NCBI RefSeq assembly: GCF_002198715.1
Contig: NZ_MWLK01000016.1
Span: 62,001 to 126,000 of the forward strand
Reading direction: 5' to 3'
Source: Rhodomicrobium sp. R_RK_3
Lineage (GTDB): Bacteria; Pseudomonadota; Alphaproteobacteria; Rhizobiales; Rhodomicrobiaceae
Length of the DNA stretch: 64,000 bases
The notes under the pieces were generated by a model. That model saw only the letters and a list, made by a program, of their open reading frames with translations, did not search any database and was not told the origin of the DNA. Shown one piece after another: positions 54,454 to 62,565 of this stretch (positions are counted from its first letter, which is position 1; each line of letters starts with the position of its first letter). The position numbers and the translations under genes are program-made.

Positions 54454-55472
54454 TCCGGGTAGCGGTCGCGGGGCTCGGCTGGTGGGGCAAGCATATCGTG
54501 CGGCGCATGGCCGGGTCGGAGCTGGTGCGGATCACCACCGCCGTGGAGACGAACCCGGCGCTCGCCTCCTTCGCGGCGGAGCACGGGCTGGACTTCCGCT
54601 CCACGCTCGATGAGGTTTTGCGCGACGGCGAGATTGACGCCGTCATCCTGTGCACGCCACATTCGGCGCACACGGGTCAAGTGCTGGCGGCGGCGGCCGC
54701 GGGCAAGCATGTGTTCTGCGAAAAGCCGCTGGCGCTGACCCGCGCCGACGCGGCCCGCAGCGTCGCCGCCTGCTCCGATGCCGGCGTCGTGCTCGGCATC
54801 GGGCATGAGCGGCGCTATGAGCCCGGCATGGCCGAGATCGCCCGGCTGGTGCGCGAGGGCGAGCTCGGCACGATCATGCATGTCGAGGCCGATTTCAGCC
54901 ATGACAAGCTTGCCAACGTCCCGCCCGGCGACTGGCGCACCGCGCCGAAAGACGCGCCCGCCGCCGGCATGACCGCCATGGGCATCCACCTGACCGACGC
55001 CTTCGTGCATCTGTTCGGACCTATCGCCGAGGTCTTCGCGATGACTGCCAGTCGGGTGACCTATCCCGACAATGGCGATGTGCTGAGCGTGCAATGCCGT
55101 TTCGCCTCCGGCGCGACGGGGCATCTGAACGCCATCCTGGTGACGCCGCTCTACATCAATTTCGTGGTGTTCGGTTCGGACGCCTGGGCGGAGCTGCGCA
55201 ACCACACCCATCCCGACACGCCCGGCCCCTCGACGCTGACCGTGCAGCACCGCGACGGCCGCCGCGACGTGCGCCAGTTCGCGTGGACCGATACGGTGCG
55301 CGCCAATATCGAGCAGTTCGCCCGCGCCGTGACGGGCGAGGCGCCCTACCCGTTCACCGACGCCGAGAAGATCGGCAACATCGCCGCGCTGGAGGCCATC
55401 TGCCAATCGGCAGCGACCGGGCAGGCCGTGCCGGTTCCGCCCCACGCGGACCCAGCCAAGGCGCCCGCGTAA
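54450..55472 (+). CDS. Gfo/Idh/MocA-family oxidoreductase
   Basis: A 340-residue NAD(P)-dependent oxidoreductase with VAVAGLGWWGKHIVRRMAGS (Rossmann) and AAAGKHVFCEKPLALT (the EKP motif with catalytic Lys). The C-terminal part is the beta-sheet domain. ATG overlaps the LLM stop. Its substrate may be the product of the monooxygenase; inferred. Confidence 0.87.
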   Translation: MIRVAVAGLGWWGKHIVRRMAGSELVRITTAVETNPALASFAAEHGLDFRSTLDEVLRDGEIDAVILCTPHSAHTGQVLAAAAAGKHVFCEKPLALTRADAARSVAACSDAGVVLGIGHERRYEPGMAEIARLVREGELGTIMHVEADFSHDKLANVPPGDWRTAPKDAPAAGMTAMGIHLTDAFVHLFGPIAEVFAMTASRVTYPDNGDVLSVQCRFASGATGHLNAILVTPLYINFVVFGSDAWAELRNHTHPDTPGPSTLTVQHRDGRRDVRQFAWTDTVRANIEQFARAVTGEAPYPFTDAEKIGNIAALEAICQSAATGQAVPVPPHADPAKAPA

Positions 55473-55533
55473 CGCCTGGGGCGCGACCCGCTTTTGACGC
55501 GTTTTGCATGGAGTCGCCCGGCGTTGCCGCAGC

Positions 55534-55675
55534 CCAGCCTCTCCCATGGGAGAAGGTTGCACGCGAAGCGTGCCCGGTAAGGGGGTAATGACTCTCCGTG
55601 TGGCAAAGCCGCGTTTCACGATAGGGATTACCCCCTCACCCCAACCCTCTCTTCATGGGAGAGGGAGTTCGGCTG
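55534..55675. repeat. Palindromic intergenic repeat, family C (paired)
   Basis: CCAGCCTCTCCCATGGGAGA at the left, GCCCGGTAAGGGGGTAATGA inside, ACCCCCTCACCCCAACCCTC and TTCATGGGAGAGGGAG at the right. It fills much of the 427-base gap 55473-55899, where I see no other feature. Confidence 0.7.
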
Positions 55676-55899
55676 CAGTTGGGTTCGGGCGCGATTTGTT
55701 TCCGGCTAACCGTTCCCGGCCGGGACGCGATTGAGCCGTCGCCTGTCGACTGCCCTGCCCCATGCAAATCTGCATGGGCATCGAACAAGCTTGTCGGTTT
55801 TGCATCATCGAGGACCGCCCATCTTCGCTCGATGAAATTCTCCATCACAATTTCGACGTCTCGCGTCCGCCTCGCGGCCGCGAGACGGGACTAGGCGCC

Positions 55900-56634
55900 A
55901 TGGCCCCGGTCAGCGGGAAGCAACCGCGCCTGGCGGTGGTCAGCGGCGATGCCGGCATGCGCCAGACCATCATCGACTGTCTTCAGCGCTACGACTTGTC
56001 CGCCGATTGGGGCGCCTCGCGCGAGGATCTCGACCGCATCGTCCGGGAGGGCGAGCCGAGGCTGATCATCCTCGATGCCCAACTCGGCGCGAGGAGCGGC
56101 TTCGACCTGTTGCGCGACATCCGCCGGGCCTCGAACGTGCCCGTCATCATGGTGGCGGCCGACCGGCGCAATGAGACCGAGCGGATCATCGGCCTGGAGC
56201 TGGGCGCCGACGATTATGTCACCAAGCCCTTCAGCCTCAGGGAGCTGATGGCCCGGGTGCGGGCGGTGCTGCGCCGGCATGAAAGCCGATCGCCCAAATC
56301 CGAGCACACCGCGCTGACCCGAGGCTACCAATTCGAGGGCTGGCGCGCGGACCGCAAGACCCGCCGCCTGACCGATCCGGCCGGCAATCACGTGCGGCTG
56401 ACCCGGGCCGAATTTGCGCTGCTGCTGGCCTTCCTGGATGCGCCGCAACGCATGCTGACCCGGGACCAGCTCCTCGGCGCCACCTCCATGCATGAGGGCG
56501 TCTACGACCGCAGCATCGACGTGCGGGTGCTGCGGCTGCGGCGCAAGCTGGGCGACGATCCGGTCAAGCCGCATTTCATCCTGACCGAGCGCGGCATCGG
56601 ATACAGCTTTGGCGTGCCGGTCGAGGTTTACTGA
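55900..56634 (+). CDS. OmpR-family response regulator, orphan
   Basis: A 244-residue response regulator with receiver (phospho-Asp59 in RLIILDAQLG, Lys in DDYVTKPFS) and a C-terminal winged helix (LTRAEFALLLAFLDAPQRMLTRDQLL, YDRSIDVRVLRLRRKLGDDP). The acidic pocket is incomplete: SGD replaces the usual pair of acidic residues. ATG at 55900 starts at the fold; the frame is open to 55762 and a 46-residue Cys-rich extension there is uncertain. No kinase gene nearby. Confidence 0.85.
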   Translation: MAPVSGKQPRLAVVSGDAGMRQTIIDCLQRYDLSADWGASREDLDRIVREGEPRLIILDAQLGARSGFDLLRDIRRASNVPVIMVAADRRNETERIIGLELGADDYVTKPFSLRELMARVRAVLRRHESRSPKSEHTALTRGYQFEGWRADRKTRRLTDPAGNHVRLTRAEFALLLAFLDAPQRMLTRDQLLGATSMHEGVYDRSIDVRVLRLRRKLGDDPVKPHFILTERGIGYSFGVPVEVY

Positions 56635-56672
56635 AACGCCTGACCCTTGGCCTCCGCCATGTCATGGCCGCG

Positions 56673-57077
56673 TCACGCGCCGACGGGGCCCTCGAACCAT
56701 GCCCGCGCCACATGCGATTCATGCAGGGTGACGCGGATCTTTGCCAGATTGTGCGCGTCGGTGCCGAGATCGCCCTTGCGCGTGGCCTCGGCCATGCGGT
56801 CGAAGATGTGGCGGCACAGGAATTCGGTGGTGGTCAGGGCCCCGCGCATCTCGGCGACCTCGTCGAGATTGGCGTAGTTGATCGGCGCCAGCACCGCCTT
56901 CAGCGCCTCCGAGGCGCGGCCGATATCGACCACGACATTATGCGGGTCGAGTTTTTCGCGGAAAAAGGCGACGTCGACGATGAAGGTCGCGCCATGCGTC
57001 TTCTGCGCCGGGCCGAAAAATTCATGCGGCAGGCTATGGGCGATCATGATGTGCTCGCGCACTTCCAAGGCATACAT
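56673..57077 (-). CDS. 6-pyruvoyl-tetrahydropterin synthase-like protein, degenerate metal site
   Basis: A 134-residue PTPS/QueD-like protein: REHIMIAHSLPHEFFGPAQKTHGATFIVDVAFF. The zinc site expected as H...HxH is only partly present: HGA replaces HGH, the catalytic Cys before it is absent, and the later DH and PT.EN motifs read NY and TTTEF. Still a clear relative of PTPS (VVVDIGRASEALK, LHESHVARAWFE). Function probably differs from QueD. Diverges from a PfkB kinase. Confidence 0.8.
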   Translation of the reverse strand: MYALEVREHIMIAHSLPHEFFGPAQKTHGATFIVDVAFFREKLDPHNVVVDIGRASEALKAVLAPINYANLDEVAEMRGALTTTEFLCRHIFDRMAEATRKGDLGTDAHNLAKIRVTLHESHVARAWFEGPVGA

Positions 57078-57260
57078 TCGGGAGCGTCCTTTCGCTTCGA
57101 CTGTGATCCGGGGCGTTCAGGGTCATGCGCGCCGGTTACCGTTGGATTTCGAGGCCGGTGACAATTGTAACGCGAAGAGCCCTGGCGGCCTCGCCTCGCC
57201 GCTCGATCCGCCCGGCCCGCTGGTCTAGGATGCCGCGGGCTCAGAAAGGACCGATCGATC

Positions 57261-58184
57261 GTGACCGCAGCCACCATCCACTGCCTCGGCCTGCTGGTGC
57301 TCGACCGCATCGTCGAGGTCGACCGCCTCCCGGGGCATGACGAGAAAGCCATGGTTGCCGCGAGGCGCGAGACGGCGGGCGGACCGGCGCGCAATGTCGC
57401 GGCGGCGCTTGCCGCCTGGGGCGAGCGCGCCGTGCTGATTTCGGCCATCGGCGACGACGCGGCAGGCGGGCTGCTGATCGACTCTCTCGGCGCGGACGGG
57501 CTCGGCCCCGAAGGCATCGCCGTCGTCGGCGGCATGGCGACGGGCACCACCATCATCATCGTCGACGCAACCGGCGAGAAGGCGATCCTGATCGATCCCG
57601 TCGCCGAAAGCGTGCTGGCGGGCATCGGCCGCGACCTGATGCCGGAGCCCGGCGACGTGGTGGTCGCCAATCTCTACCATCCTGGCGCGGTCACTGCCGC
57701 CTTCGCCCAGGCTGCCGCCTGCCGCGCGGCGTCCGTCATCGATCTGGAATTGCCAGAAATCGAGCGCTGGGGCTGGGACGCCGCCTTCGAGACGGCGGCG
57801 GGCGCGGGCCTTACGCTGACCAACCGGCAGGTTCTGTCCGCCTGGACGGCAAGCGTCGGGGTCGAGGGCACGCTCGAGGACGGCGCGGAACGGCTGGCAC
57901 GGCGCCTCGCCGGTGAGGGCCGGCGCGCCTGCGTCACGCTGGGCGATCTCGGCCTCGTCGCCTGCGATGCCGGACGCATCGTCCGCGTGCCCGCGCTGCC
58001 GGTCAAAGCGCGCGACACGACCGGCGCGGGCGACACCTTCCTCGCCGCCTTCATCCACGCCGAACGGCTCGGCAAGAGTTTCGACGATGCGCTGGCGCTG
58101 GCGAGTGCCGCCGCCGGCCTGTTCGTCCAGTCCGGCCGTCCCTCCTGGCCGGAGGTCGAGCTGCGGGCGCGGCCGATCGGATGA
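57261..58184 (+). CDS. PfkB-family carbohydrate kinase
   Basis: A 307-residue ribokinase-family kinase with GTG start at 57261, AAAGGA ten bases upstream. Motifs: HCLGLLVLDRIVEVDRLPGHDEK, ETAGGPARNVAAALAAWG, IGDDAAGGLLIDSLGADG, and DTTGAGDTFLAAFIHAERLG with the catalytic Asp. Sugar unknown (sulfofructose kinase-like branch is possible). Confidence 0.86.
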   Translation: MTAATIHCLGLLVLDRIVEVDRLPGHDEKAMVAARRETAGGPARNVAAALAAWGERAVLISAIGDDAAGGLLIDSLGADGLGPEGIAVVGGMATGTTIIIVDATGEKAILIDPVAESVLAGIGRDLMPEPGDVVVANLYHPGAVTAAFAQAAACRAASVIDLELPEIERWGWDAAFETAAGAGLTLTNRQVLSAWTASVGVEGTLEDGAERLARRLAGEGRRACVTLGDLGLVACDAGRIVRVPALPVKARDTTGAGDTFLAAFIHAERLGKSFDDALALASAAAGLFVQSGRPSWPEVELRARPIG

Positions 58185-58297
58185 CGCATCCGACCAAAGG
58201 TCATCGCTAAAGCGTGAGATGCACGGCATCTGTCCCCTCAGTAGAGTTCGAAGCGCCCGGCAAAATGCTCGATGCGCATCTGGGAAAAGGACAGTCC

Positions 58298-58933
58298 ATG
58301 CATCGCAAATTCCTCCCCGCGCTCGGCGCGGTTCTGCTGGCGGCACTCATGACCGCCGCATCGATTCCCTCCTCCGCTCCCGCCAGCGCCCAGGCGGAGC
58401 AGCGCGTCCGCGTACGGGGCACGGTCATCGGCCTGAGCGGCCAGACGCTGTCGGTCAAAACCCGCGAGGGCGCAACCGCCGAGATCGCGCTGGCCGACGG
58501 CTATGCGGTGGCGGGCGTGGTGCGCGCTTCGCTGGCGGACATCAAGCCGGGCGATTTCGTCGGCATCGCCTCGCTGCCGAAATCGAGCGGAGGCGACGGC
58601 GCGCTGGAAGTGCTGATCTTCCCGCCCGCCATGAAGGGCACCAATGAAGGGAGCTATGGCTGGGATTTGCAGCCCAACAGCACCATGACCAATGGCTCGG
58701 TCGCCAATGCCGTCAAGGATGTCGACGGGCACACCGTTACCGTCACCTACAAGGGCGGGGAGAAGAAGATCAACGTGCCCGAGGGGACGCCGGTCGTCAC
58801 CTTCGCCGCCGCGACGCCCGCCGATCTGAAGGCCGGCGCCGCCGTCTTCGTCAATGCCGAGAAGGGCGCCGGCGGCGCAATCACCGCCCGCCGCGTCGCC
58901 GTCGGTCTGAACGGCGTCGTCCCGCCGATGTAA
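58298..58933 (+). CDS. Exported DUF5666-like protein
   Basis: A 211-residue secreted or periplasmic protein; signal peptide MHRKFLPALGAVLLAALMTA then a SAQA cleavage site. The mature part has an OB-like repeat VRGTVIGLSGQTLSVKTREG, and later VKDVDGHTVTVTYKGGEKKI, as in DUF5666 proteins. ATG at 58298 follows AAAAGGACAGTCC. Function unknown. Confidence 0.8.
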   Translation: MHRKFLPALGAVLLAALMTAASIPSSAPASAQAEQRVRVRGTVIGLSGQTLSVKTREGATAEIALADGYAVAGVVRASLADIKPGDFVGIASLPKSSGGDGALEVLIFPPAMKGTNEGSYGWDLQPNSTMTNGSVANAVKDVDGHTVTVTYKGGEKKINVPEGTPVVTFAAATPADLKAGAAVFVNAEKGAGGAITARRVAVGLNGVVPPM

Positions 58934-58943
58934 GCTGGGGGCT

Positions 58944-58960
58944 GGGCGCATTTTGCGCCC
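58944..58960. terminator. Bidirectional hairpin between converging genes
   Basis: GGGCGCATTTTGCGCCC, a 7-base stem with a short loop, between the stops at 58933 (+) and 58973 (-). Lacks a long T-run. Confidence 0.5.
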
Positions 58961-58972
58961 GCTAGCCTTGCC

Positions 58973-60355
58973 TCAGCCGCCGAAATCGATGACGGTTTCC
59001 TCGCCTGCCTTGATCTCGAACGGCTCGACGGCCGTGAGCGGATTGCCGCTGGTCAGCCGGTAGCGTCCGGGCGGCAACTCGATGGGGATGTCGCGCGGCA
59101 CGGCGCCCATGGTGAACTTGCCGCCGGCCTCCTGCTCGATCCAAAGCCGCTTTTCGGAGTCGGTAAACAGATATTGCTCGTCCTTGTTGTTGATCAGGCG
59201 CAGCGAACCGACATGCTTGTGAAAATCGACAATGACGGTCTCGCCCTTTTTGATCTCCAGGGGCTTGACCGTGATGAGCCCGCTATTGCCCTTGATATGA
59301 TACCGCCCCTGCGGCAGCTCGAGCGCCACGCCCGCCGGAATGACGCCTGACGGATTGCTGTCGCTCACCAATATTTTCCGGCCGTTCTCATTGAAGAGAT
59401 ATTCGTTGCTCTTGTTGTTGACGATCTTGAGCGTGCCGGTAAAGCCTCCGGCCTTCACCACCCTCTGCTGAGGCGCCGGCGACGCCGATTCCGGCCCGGG
59501 CGCCGCGTTCAGGGCCGTCTTCGGCTCGGGGCCGGGGCTGGGGTCTGGATCGGCGGGTGCGGTCTCGCCCGTCGCTTGGGGCGCGAGCATGATTTCGGCG
59601 GTCAGCGCCGAATGCTCCCAGGGGATCTGGCGCTTGCCCGTCGCCGCCATGACCTCGCGGCGGACCTGGACCAGGACGGCCGGCAAATCCTTCCCCTGCG
59701 CGGTGATGTGCTTGACCAGCGCGCCGGCATAGGGCGAGTTGCGGCTCCGCACGCCGTCCAAGGCGACGTTGCCCGGCTGAGTCGAAAAGCTGATCAGCGT
59801 GCCGGCCCCGGCTTCCTGGGCGGTCAGGCCACTACCGATGGCCGCCGAGCGGGTGCCCATCGCGCGCGCAAGATTTCGGGAGAGCGGATTGTCACGGCAG
59901 GCATCGACGAAGAGGAGATTGGTTTCCGTCGCCGCCTCCATGACGCGCTGCACGACATCGAGGCCGACCATCTCGAAATCCAGCGACTCGGCGGTCTTGA
60001 GCTCCGCGTCGACGGGAACGAGGTAATTCTTGCCGCCGACCTGCAGGCCGTGGCCGGCGTAGAAGAACATGCCGACAGAGGCGCCGCGCAAGGCTTCGGC
60101 GAATTGCCGGATGGTGCGGTCCATGCCGCTCTTGTCGAGATCGAGCCCCCTTATAACCTTGAAGCCCAGTTTTTCGGCGGCGGCAGCCATGTCGACCGCG
60201 TCGTTCCTGGGATTGTCGAGAACCGAGGCATTCCGGTAAGCCGCGTTACCGATCACCAGCGCGACGCGGCCCTCGGAAGCAAGCGCAACCGAGGCGGCAT
60301 TGCCAGCGGCGAGCGCCAGGAGCACCAGCGCAAGTCGAGAGATCGCCTGAAACAT
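58973..60355 (-). CDS. Exported caspase-fold (C14) protein with tandem C-terminal repeats
   Basis: A 460-residue protein with signal peptide (LALVLLALAAGNAASVALAS), a caspase-like p20 domain RVALVIGNAAYRNASVLDNPRNDAVDM, catalytic His102 (YAGHG) and Cys153 (DACRDNP), then a proline-rich linker (PDPSPGPEPK) near 280-310 and two similar C-terminal repeats: GTLKIVNNKSNEYLFNENGR and GSLRLINNKDEQYLFTDSEK, each followed by a PQGRYHIKGN- or PPGRYRLTSGN-type strand. Probably a periplasmic cysteine peptidase (metacaspase-type). Confidence 0.85.
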   Translation of the reverse strand: MFQAISRLALVLLALAAGNAASVALASEGRVALVIGNAAYRNASVLDNPRNDAVDMAAAAEKLGFKVIRGLDLDKSGMDRTIRQFAEALRGASVGMFFYAGHGLQVGGKNYLVPVDAELKTAESLDFEMVGLDVVQRVMEAATETNLLFVDACRDNPLSRNLARAMGTRSAAIGSGLTAQEAGAGTLISFSTQPGNVALDGVRSRNSPYAGALVKHITAQGKDLPAVLVQVRREVMAATGKRQIPWEHSALTAEIMLAPQATGETAPADPDPSPGPEPKTALNAAPGPESASPAPQQRVVKAGGFTGTLKIVNNKSNEYLFNENGRKILVSDSNPSGVIPAGVALELPQGRYHIKGNSGLITVKPLEIKKGETVIVDFHKHVGSLRLINNKDEQYLFTDSEKRLWIEQEAGGKFTMGAVPRDIPIELPPGRYRLTSGNPLTAVEPFEIKAGEETVIDFGG

Positions 60356-60569
60356 GAGGCCCACCTGGCGAAAGCTGAAAAGATCATCGCAATATTTATC
60401 TCGGCCGAGGAATAGGCACTGAATAGGGCGCGGTGGAGGCTTCATATAGCCTGTGCGCCAGACGCTGAATTGCCGGAAAGGCAAATATCGGGGGCCGGGT
60501 TGTGGTTATTACTTCGGCGGCAAGGCTTCGGGCGGATGGGCGGGTCTCGCAGAACCGGGCCATTTACTC

Positions 60570-60677
60570 CGTCGCCCCGGCCGTCAGAGCCGGGGCCCAC
60601 TCGCCTCTCCGCTGGCACGGTGCCCGCTGCTCTGTGAGTGGGGCCCGGTTCGGCCTGACGGCCGCCCGGGACGACGG
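60570..60677. repeat. Palindromic intergenic repeat, family B
   Basis: CGTCGCCCCGGCCGTCAGAG then CCGGGGCCCACTCGCC on the left; GAGTGGGGCCCGGTTCGGCC and GCCCGGGACGACGGGG on the right. It lies in the 408-base gap 60356-60763, where I see otherwise only the hairpin below. Confidence 0.8.
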
Positions 60678-60700
60678 GGAGAGGTTTAGCTGAGAAAGGA

Positions 60701-60729
60701 AAGCCCTCTCCCATGCAGGGAAAGGGCTG
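60701..60729 (-). terminator. Terminator candidate downstream of the FKBP gene
   Basis: On the minus strand AGCCCTTTCCC pairs with GGGAGAGGGCT across a short TGCAT loop, followed by TTCCTTTCTC. Good position for ending fkp transcription. Confidence 0.5.
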
Positions 60730-60763
60730 TTGCTGGGTCTGACCGTGCGCCGTGGGCTGCGAA

Positions 60764-61231
60764 TCAGCCCTTCACGCCGAGCAGTTCGACGTCGAAGATC
60801 AGCGTGGCGTTCGGGGGGATGACGCCGCCGGCGCCGCGCGCGCCATAGCCGAGCTGCGGCGGGATGACCAGCGTGCGCTTGCCGCCGACCTTCATCGTGG
60901 CAACGCCTTCGTCCCAGCCGCCGATCACCTGCTTGGTGCCGATGCTGAACTCGAACGGCTCGCCGCGATCGACCGAGCTGTCGAACTTGGCGCCCTTGAC
61001 GCCGTCCTTATACAGCCAGCCGGTGTAATGCATGACGCAGATCTGGCCGGTCTTGGGCGTCGCGCCGGTGCCGACCTTGGTGTCCGTGATTTGCAGGCCC
61101 GATGGTGTCGTCATGGTCTTTCCCGAGGTTTGGCCCAGGACCGGGCCGGGGGTGAAACTTGTGAGTGCGCCGGCCAATGCGGCAGCCATCGTCAGCGCCG
61201 CCAGGCCGCGCGCTCGTGGAAATCCTTGCAT
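60764..61231 (-). CDS. Exported FKBP-type peptidyl-prolyl isomerase
   Basis: A 155-residue periplasmic FKBP: a signal peptide (AALTMAAALAGALTSF), then LQITDTKVGTGATPKTGQICVMHYTGWL, FDSSVDRGEPFEFSIGTKQVIGGWDEGVATMKVGGKRTLVIPPQLGYG. The aromatic pocket residues are mostly kept. Assists protein folding. Confidence 0.9.
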   Translation of the reverse strand: MQGFPRARGLAALTMAAALAGALTSFTPGPVLGQTSGKTMTTPSGLQITDTKVGTGATPKTGQICVMHYTGWLYKDGVKGAKFDSSVDRGEPFEFSIGTKQVIGGWDEGVATMKVGGKRTLVIPPQLGYGARGAGGVIPPNATLIFDVELLGVKG

Positions 61232-61311
61232 GCTCTTCCTCCTTGAGATCGGATGCGTGAGAGCTTTAGCCGAAGCGCCCCCTCACTCCCATCGGTTTTC
61301 AAGCACGGTGC

Positions 61312-62169
61312 CTACCCTGCCTGCCTGATCGAACCCGCAACCGGCGCCGCCGGCTGTTCCGAGGCGCCGACGATCTCGCTCCAATGGTCCGAAGCGAATT
61401 GTGATAGCGACAGGAGCTCGCGCAAAGCTTGCTCGGTCTCGGGCGGGGAGACCGCCGCCGCCTGCCCCGGCCCGGCGCTGTCGCGCCAATAGGCGATCAG
61501 CGCCATGCCGGAGGCCAGCGCCTGAGAAATATGGCGCGGGGCCTGGGCGACGATGAGGTTAAGCGTCGCACGCCGGCCGTCGCGGGCCGAATAGGCGCGC
61601 AGCACGCTGTCCTCATTGCCGGTTTTTACGGTCGCGAGCGTCAGCAGCAGGCTCTCGGCGGCGGCGCCGATCATGGCGCAGGCGGCGAGCCACGCCTCTG
61701 CGCTGCGGCAGCGCAGCGCTTCCTGCGCGCGCTGGTGATAGGCGTCGCCGAAACGGCCGCGAAAGCCGGCGAAGGCCGCCGCGAGCGCGCCGGGCTGAAG
61801 AGTGATGAATTGCGCGGCCTCGGCTTCCGGCAGCCAGCTCTCGCCATGGCTGGTCAGGCAGTAGCCGCCGCCATCGTTCACGCCCTGGTTGGAGGTGGCG
61901 CGCACGCCGGGCCGCAGCACGCCGCGCCGGCACAGCTCCCAGGTCGCCTCGAAGAACACGCCGCTCGCCTCCTGCGCCGTCCGCTCCCAATGGCCGGAAT
62001 GTTGCGACTGCGCGATCGCCCATTGCCGCGCGGCGGTCGGAGCGTAGATGTCGTAGCCGTAATGGCTGCCCGCCGGATTGGTGCGGCTGCTGCCGCCGCG
62101 CGCATTCACCGCGATGCGGTCGCGGAGAAGTGTCAGCGTGAAGGCAATCGCTTCATCCAGCGTCGGCAT
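61312..62169 (-). CDS. Hypothetical protein, possibly HEPN-like
   Basis: A 285-residue protein of unknown function. A helix-rich stretch RSAEAWLAACAMIGAAAESLLLTLA (near 160) resembles the first helices of DUF4145/HEPN-like domains, and IAYWRDSAGPGQ near 250 sits where such proteins have an RNxxxH motif; here N and H are replaced. ATG at 62169 (MPTLDEA) is the likely start. No clear partner. Confidence 0.6.
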   Translation of the reverse strand: MPTLDEAIAFTLTLLRDRIAVNARGGSSRTNPAGSHYGYDIYAPTAARQWAIAQSQHSGHWERTAQEASGVFFEATWELCRRGVLRPGVRATSNQGVNDGGGYCLTSHGESWLPEAEAAQFITLQPGALAAAFAGFRGRFGDAYHQRAQEALRCRSAEAWLAACAMIGAAAESLLLTLATVKTGNEDSVLRAYSARDGRRATLNLIVAQAPRHISQALASGMALIAYWRDSAGPGQAAAVSPPETEQALRELLSLSQFASDHWSEIVGASEQPAAPVAGSIRQAG

Positions 62170-62565
62170 GCTATGGCCCCCTCGATAGCCCCCAACTCCC
62201 AGGAATCGCCCTGAGTCTGCCAGGTTGCGCAACTCGGTCGGCGCGCTTGTCCACGCAAATGAGAGCATCACCTCCCGCGCCAAACGCAAAACACTCTTCA
62301 CAGCCAAGCCGAAGATAAAGTCGAAATATCGGCACCTTGGTGACCGCATGCACAAGTGAATACCGGGCCGCCCTCGCCGTCGAGCGCCGGACCTCCGCGC
62401 GGGAGGGCGCCGCCGGGCCTAAATTCTCACGCAGCCAGAACGTCTTATCTGATGGCCGCGCGGATTCGTCCGTTTTAACGGGCGCGGGTCGGTGATAATC
62501 CGACTAAACCAGTCGGGAATGGCGCCCCGCACATGCGGGCCGTCGCGCTTTGGGGAGCGGAGGCG
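62170..62565. other. Intergenic gap with AraC-type operator candidate
   Basis: A divergent gap of 396 bases between the hypothetical gene and the AraC regulator. No convincing gene. It holds the palindrome at 62498-62520. Confidence 0.5.
62498..62520. promoter_or_regulatory. Shared palindrome, copy 1 (upstream of the AraC gene)
   Basis: TCCGACT and AGTCGGGA flank a 5-base spacer, within a 23-base stretch that matches 63552-63574 in 18 of 23 positions. 45 bases before the AraC ATG at 62566. Confidence 0.6.
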
